64,000 nt of DNA from Ptiloglossa arizonensis (Eukaryota; Arthropoda; Insecta; Hymenoptera; Colletidae). The notes beneath the pieces are model-generated. The model was given only the letters and a program-made list of their open reading frames with translations. It made no database searches and was not told the origin of the DNA. Within the stretch, counting starts at the first letter, position 1. Each line of letters opens with the position of its first letter. The stretch lies in NCBI RefSeq assembly GCF_051014685.1, contig NW_027479290.1:1-64000 (forward strand), in the 5' to 3' direction. Of the stretch, positions 60,701-64,000 are shown in pieces. A program made the position numbers and the translations under genes.

Positions 60701-63700
60701 CCTATTGCACTTGAAAGTAGAAACTCGCCCGATTACAACGGTATGTGTATTTTTCCCCTAGGGCATTCTGGTTAAGCGATTGGAGCAGCAGAAGTGCGAA
60801 AAATTTGTTGTCTTCTCAACCGTTTCTTAGCCTCAAACTCTCATATCGCGCGAACGGATTGATCTAACCCAAAAATTCCTATTGAATTTGAAAGTAGAAG
60901 CTCGCCCGATTACAACGGTACGCGTATTTTTCCCTAGGCCATTCTGGTTAAGCGTTTGGAGCAGCAGAATTGCGAAAAATTTGTTGTCTTCTCAACCATC
61001 TCTTAGTTTGAAACTCCCATATCTCGCGAACGGATTGACCTAACCCAAAAATTCCTATTGCACTTGAAAGTAGAAACTCGCCCGATTACAAGGGTGTGCG
61101 TATTTTTTCCCTGCGCCATTCTGGTTAAGCGTTTGGAGCAACAGAATTGCGAAAAATTTGTTGTCTTCTCAACCATTTCTTAGCTTCAAACTCTCATATC
61201 TCGCGAACGGATTGACCTAACCCAAAAATTCCTATTGCATTTGAAAGTAGAAACTCGCCCGATTACAACGGTACGTGTATTTCTCCCCTAGGCCATTCTG
61301 GTTAAGCGATTGGAGCAGCAGAAGTGCGAAAAATTTGTTGTCTTGTCAACCATTTCTTAGCTTCAAAGTCACATATCTCGCGGACGGATTGACCGAACCC
61401 AAAAATTCCTATTGTAACTGAAAGTAGAAACTCGCCCGATTACAACGGTATGTGTATTTTTTCCCTAGGCCATTCTGGTTAAGCGTTTGGAGCAGCAGAA
61501 TTGCGAAAAATTTTTTGCCTCCTCAACCATTTCTTGGCTTCAAACTCCCATATCTCGCGAACGGATTGACATAACCCAAAAATTCCTATTGCATCTGAAA
61601 GTAGAAACTCGCCCGATTACATCGGTCTGTGTATTTTTTCCCTAGGCCATTCTGGTTAAGCGTTTGGAGCAGCAGAATTGCGAAAAATTTGTTATCTTTT
61701 CAACCATTCCTTAGCTTCAAAGTCCCATATCTCGCGAAAGGATTGCCCTAACCCAAAAATTCCTATTGTAACTGAAAGTAGAAACTCGCCCGATTACAAC
61801 GGTACGCGTATTTCTCCCTAGGCCATTCTGTTTAAGCGTTTGGAGCAGCAGATTTGCGAAAAATTTGTTGTCTTCTCAACCATATCTTAGCTTCAAACTC
61901 TCATATCTCGCGAACGGATTGACCTATCCCAAAAATTCCTGTTGCTTGTGAAAGTAGAAACTCGCCCGATTACAGCGGTATGCGTATTTTCTCCCTAGGC
62001 CATTCCGGTTAAGCGTTTGGAGCAGCAGAATTGCGAAAAATTTTTTGCCTACTCAACCATTTCTTGGTTTTAAACTCCCATATCGCGCGAACGGATTGAC
62101 CTAACCCAAAAATTCCTGTTGCGTCTGAAAGTAGAAACCCGCCCGATTACAACGGTATGTGTATTTTTTCCCTGGGCCATTCTGGTTAAGCGTTTGGAGC
62201 AGCAGAATTGAGAAAAATTTTTTGCCTACTCAACCATTTCTTAGCTTCAAACTCTCATATCTCGCGAACGGATTGTCCTAACCCAAAAATTCCTATTGCA
62301 TTTGAAAGTAGAAACTCGCCCGATTACAACGGTACGTGTATTTTTCCCCTAGGGCATTCTGGTTAAGCGATTGGAGCAGCAGAAGTGCGAAAAATTTGTT
62401 GTCTTGTCAACCATTTCTTAGCTTCAAAGTCCCATATCTCGCGAACGGAATGACAGAACCCAAAAATTCCTATTGTAACTGAAAGTAGAAACTCGCCCGA
62501 ATACAAAGGTATGCGTATTTTTTCCCTAGGCCATTCTGGTTAAGCGTTTGGGGCAGCAGATTTTCGAAAAATTTTTTGCCTTCTCAACCATTTCTTGGCT
62601 TCAAACTCCCATATCTCGCGAACGGATTGACCTAACCCAAAAATTCCTATTGCATCTGAAAGTAGAAACTCGCCCGATTACAACGGTATATGTATTTTTT
62701 CCCTAGGGCATTCTGGTTAAGCGTTTGGAGCAGCAGAATTGCGAAAAATTTTTTGCCTTCTCAACCTTTTCTTGGTTTCAAACTCCCATATCGCGCGAAC
62801 GGATTGACCTAACCCAAAAATTCCTGTTGCGTCTGAAAGTAGAAACTCGCCCGATTACAACGGTATGTGTATTTTTTCCCTAGGGCATTCTGGTTAAGCG
62901 TTTGGAGCAGCAGAATTGCGAAAAATTTTTTGCCTTCTCAACCTTTTCTTGGTTTCAAACTCCCATATCTCGCGAGCGGTTTGACCTAACCCAAAAATTC
63001 CTGTTGCTTGTGAAAGTAGAAACTCGCCCGATTACAGCGGTATGCGTATTTTTTCCCTAGGCCATTCTGGTTAAGCGTTTGGAGCAGCAGAATTGCGAAA
63101 AATTTTTTGCCTACTCAACCATTTCTTAGCTTCAAACTCTCATATCTCGCGAGCGGATTGTCCTAACCCAAAAATTCCTATTGCATTTGGAAGTAGAAAC
63201 TCGCCCGATTACAACGGTATGTGTATTTTTTCCATAGGCCATTCTGGTTAAGCGTTTGAAGCAGCAGAATTGCGAAAAATTTTTTGCCTTCTCAACCATT
63301 TCTTGGTTTCAAACTCCCATATCTCGCGAACGGATTGACCTAACCCAAAAATTCCTATTGCATCTGAAAGTAGAAACTCGCCCGATTACAACGGTATGTG
63401 TATTTTCCCTAGGGCATTCTGGTTAAGCGTTTGGAGCAGCAGCATTGCGAAAAATTTTTTGCCTTCTCAACCATTTCTTGGCTTCAAACTCCCATATCTC
63501 GCGAACGGATTGACTTAACCCAATAATTCCTGTTGCGTCTGAAAGTAGAAACTCGCCCGGTTACAACGGTATGTGTATTTTTTCCCTAGGCCATTCCGGT
63601 TAAGCGTTTGCAGCAGCAGAATTGCGAAAAATTTTTTGCCTTCTCAACCATTTCTTGGATTCAAACTCCCATATCTCGCGAACGGATTGACCTAACCCAA

Positions 63701-64000
63701 AAATTCTGATTGCATGTGAAAGTAGAAACTCGCCCGATTACAACGGTATGTGTATTTTTTCCCTAGGCCATTCTGGTTAAGCGTTTGGAGCAGCAGAATT
63801 GTGACAAATTTGTTGCCTTCTCAACCATTTCTTGGCTTCAAACTCCCATACCTCGCGAACGGATTGACCTAACCCAAAAATTCCTATTGCATCTGAAAGT
63901 AGAAACTCGCCCGATTACAAAGGTATGCGTATTTTTTCCCTAGGCCATTCTGGTTAAGCGTTTGGAGCAGCAGAATTGCGAAAAATTTTTTGCCTTCTCA
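57786..64000 (+). repeat. Domain IV: heterogeneous monomers, no long HOR
   Basis: About 35 monomers carry many private variants (TATCGCGCGAACGG, CCCTGCGCC, CTTGTGAAAG, TCTCCCGAACGG, CCTACTCAACC). Only short-range duplications are seen. One is a run of three similar monomers with GACCAAACCC at 59091, 59268 and 59445 (177-bp steps). Another is a dimer-scale repeat of CAAGGGTGTGCG at 59674 and 60028 (354 bp), with related copies near 58083 and 61089. The array continues past the window end. No gene is seen. Confidence 0.75.

Larger units (their letters stand above)
1..64000 (+). repeat. Tandem satellite array, ~177-bp monomer, fills window
   Basis: The same unit recurs head to tail from first to last base, with recognisable landmarks in each copy: GGAGCAGCAG, an A/T tract, CCATATCTCGCGAAC, GACCTAACCC, GAAAGTAGAAACTCGCCC and CCCTAGGCCATTCTGG. 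Spacing between equivalent landmarks is 177 bp, or 176/178 where a T or A run differs by one. That gives about 360 units. No unit is inverted and no foreign insertion interrupts the series. A hand-counted consensus is 48 A, 55 T, 43 C and 31 G. The strand given is only the reading direction used here. The length is close to a nucleosome repeat, as in many centromeric satellites; a centromeric role is inference. Family and organism are not recognised. Confidence 0.98.

Noticed and set aside
1..64000. CRISPR array
   Set aside because: Regular repetition might suggest it, but there are no unique spacers of constant length. The whole 177-bp period is conserved, and there are no cas genes.
1..64000. 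rDNA, tRNA or other RNA gene clusters, or tandem retrotransposon remnants
   Set aside because: No rRNA- or tRNA-like segments, polymerase III boxes in a plausible arrangement, terminal repeats or coding remnants of transposons were seen within the monomer.

Overview
The whole window is a single, uninterrupted tandem array of a roughly 177-bp satellite monomer, about 360 copies, all in the same orientation. I found no protein-coding gene, RNA gene, transposon, CRISPR array or unique sequence from base 1 to base 64000. Both ends of the window are still inside the array. A hand-built consensus monomer has about 42% GC. The length, head-to-tail order, near-identical multimeric blocks and lack of genes point to a eukaryotic centromeric or pericentromeric (or other heterochromatic) array. 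I do not recognise the satellite family and cannot name the organism. CpG is not depleted in the consensus, which argues weakly against a heavily CpG-methylated germline such as that of most vertebrates.

Layout. (I) 1-28.5 kb is a modular higher-order-repeat (HOR) domain. It is built from recognisable monomer types that I call a-g plus h, i, B and e'. These combine into 6-, 7-, 10-, 12-, 13- and 22-monomer units. The clearest is a 3,892-bp 22-mer present in two full copies (1504-5395 and 5396-9287), with a third, partial copy at the left edge (1-1503). (II) 28.5-41.3 kb is a mixed domain with a long segmental duplication at about 6.0-6.2 kb spacing (30.85-35.30 kb and 36.87-41.32 kb), which differs by whole-monomer slips. 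(III) 41.3-57.8 kb uses a second set of monomer types arranged as 11-mer (1,947 bp), 15-mer (2,657 bp), 5-mer (886 bp), 8-mer (1,417 bp) and 4-mer (708 bp, three copies) units. (IV) 57.8-64 kb is more heterogeneous, with only dimer- or monomer-scale local duplications. It may approach an array edge.

Within the monomer, four elements recur: an A/T-tract near-palindrome, a TCTCGCGAA element, a CCTAGG palindrome, and a 17-bp segment whose reverse complement resembles a CENP-B box (7 of 9 core positions). The last is the most interesting functional lead, but a match of that quality is not statistically strong on its own. Several HOR junctions can be read directly as in-register unequal crossovers between different monomer types.

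Two stretches (1-1440 and about 15.27-16.46 kb) are rich in small indels relative to otherwise near-identical HOR copies. They look like poorly polished assembly rather than biology.
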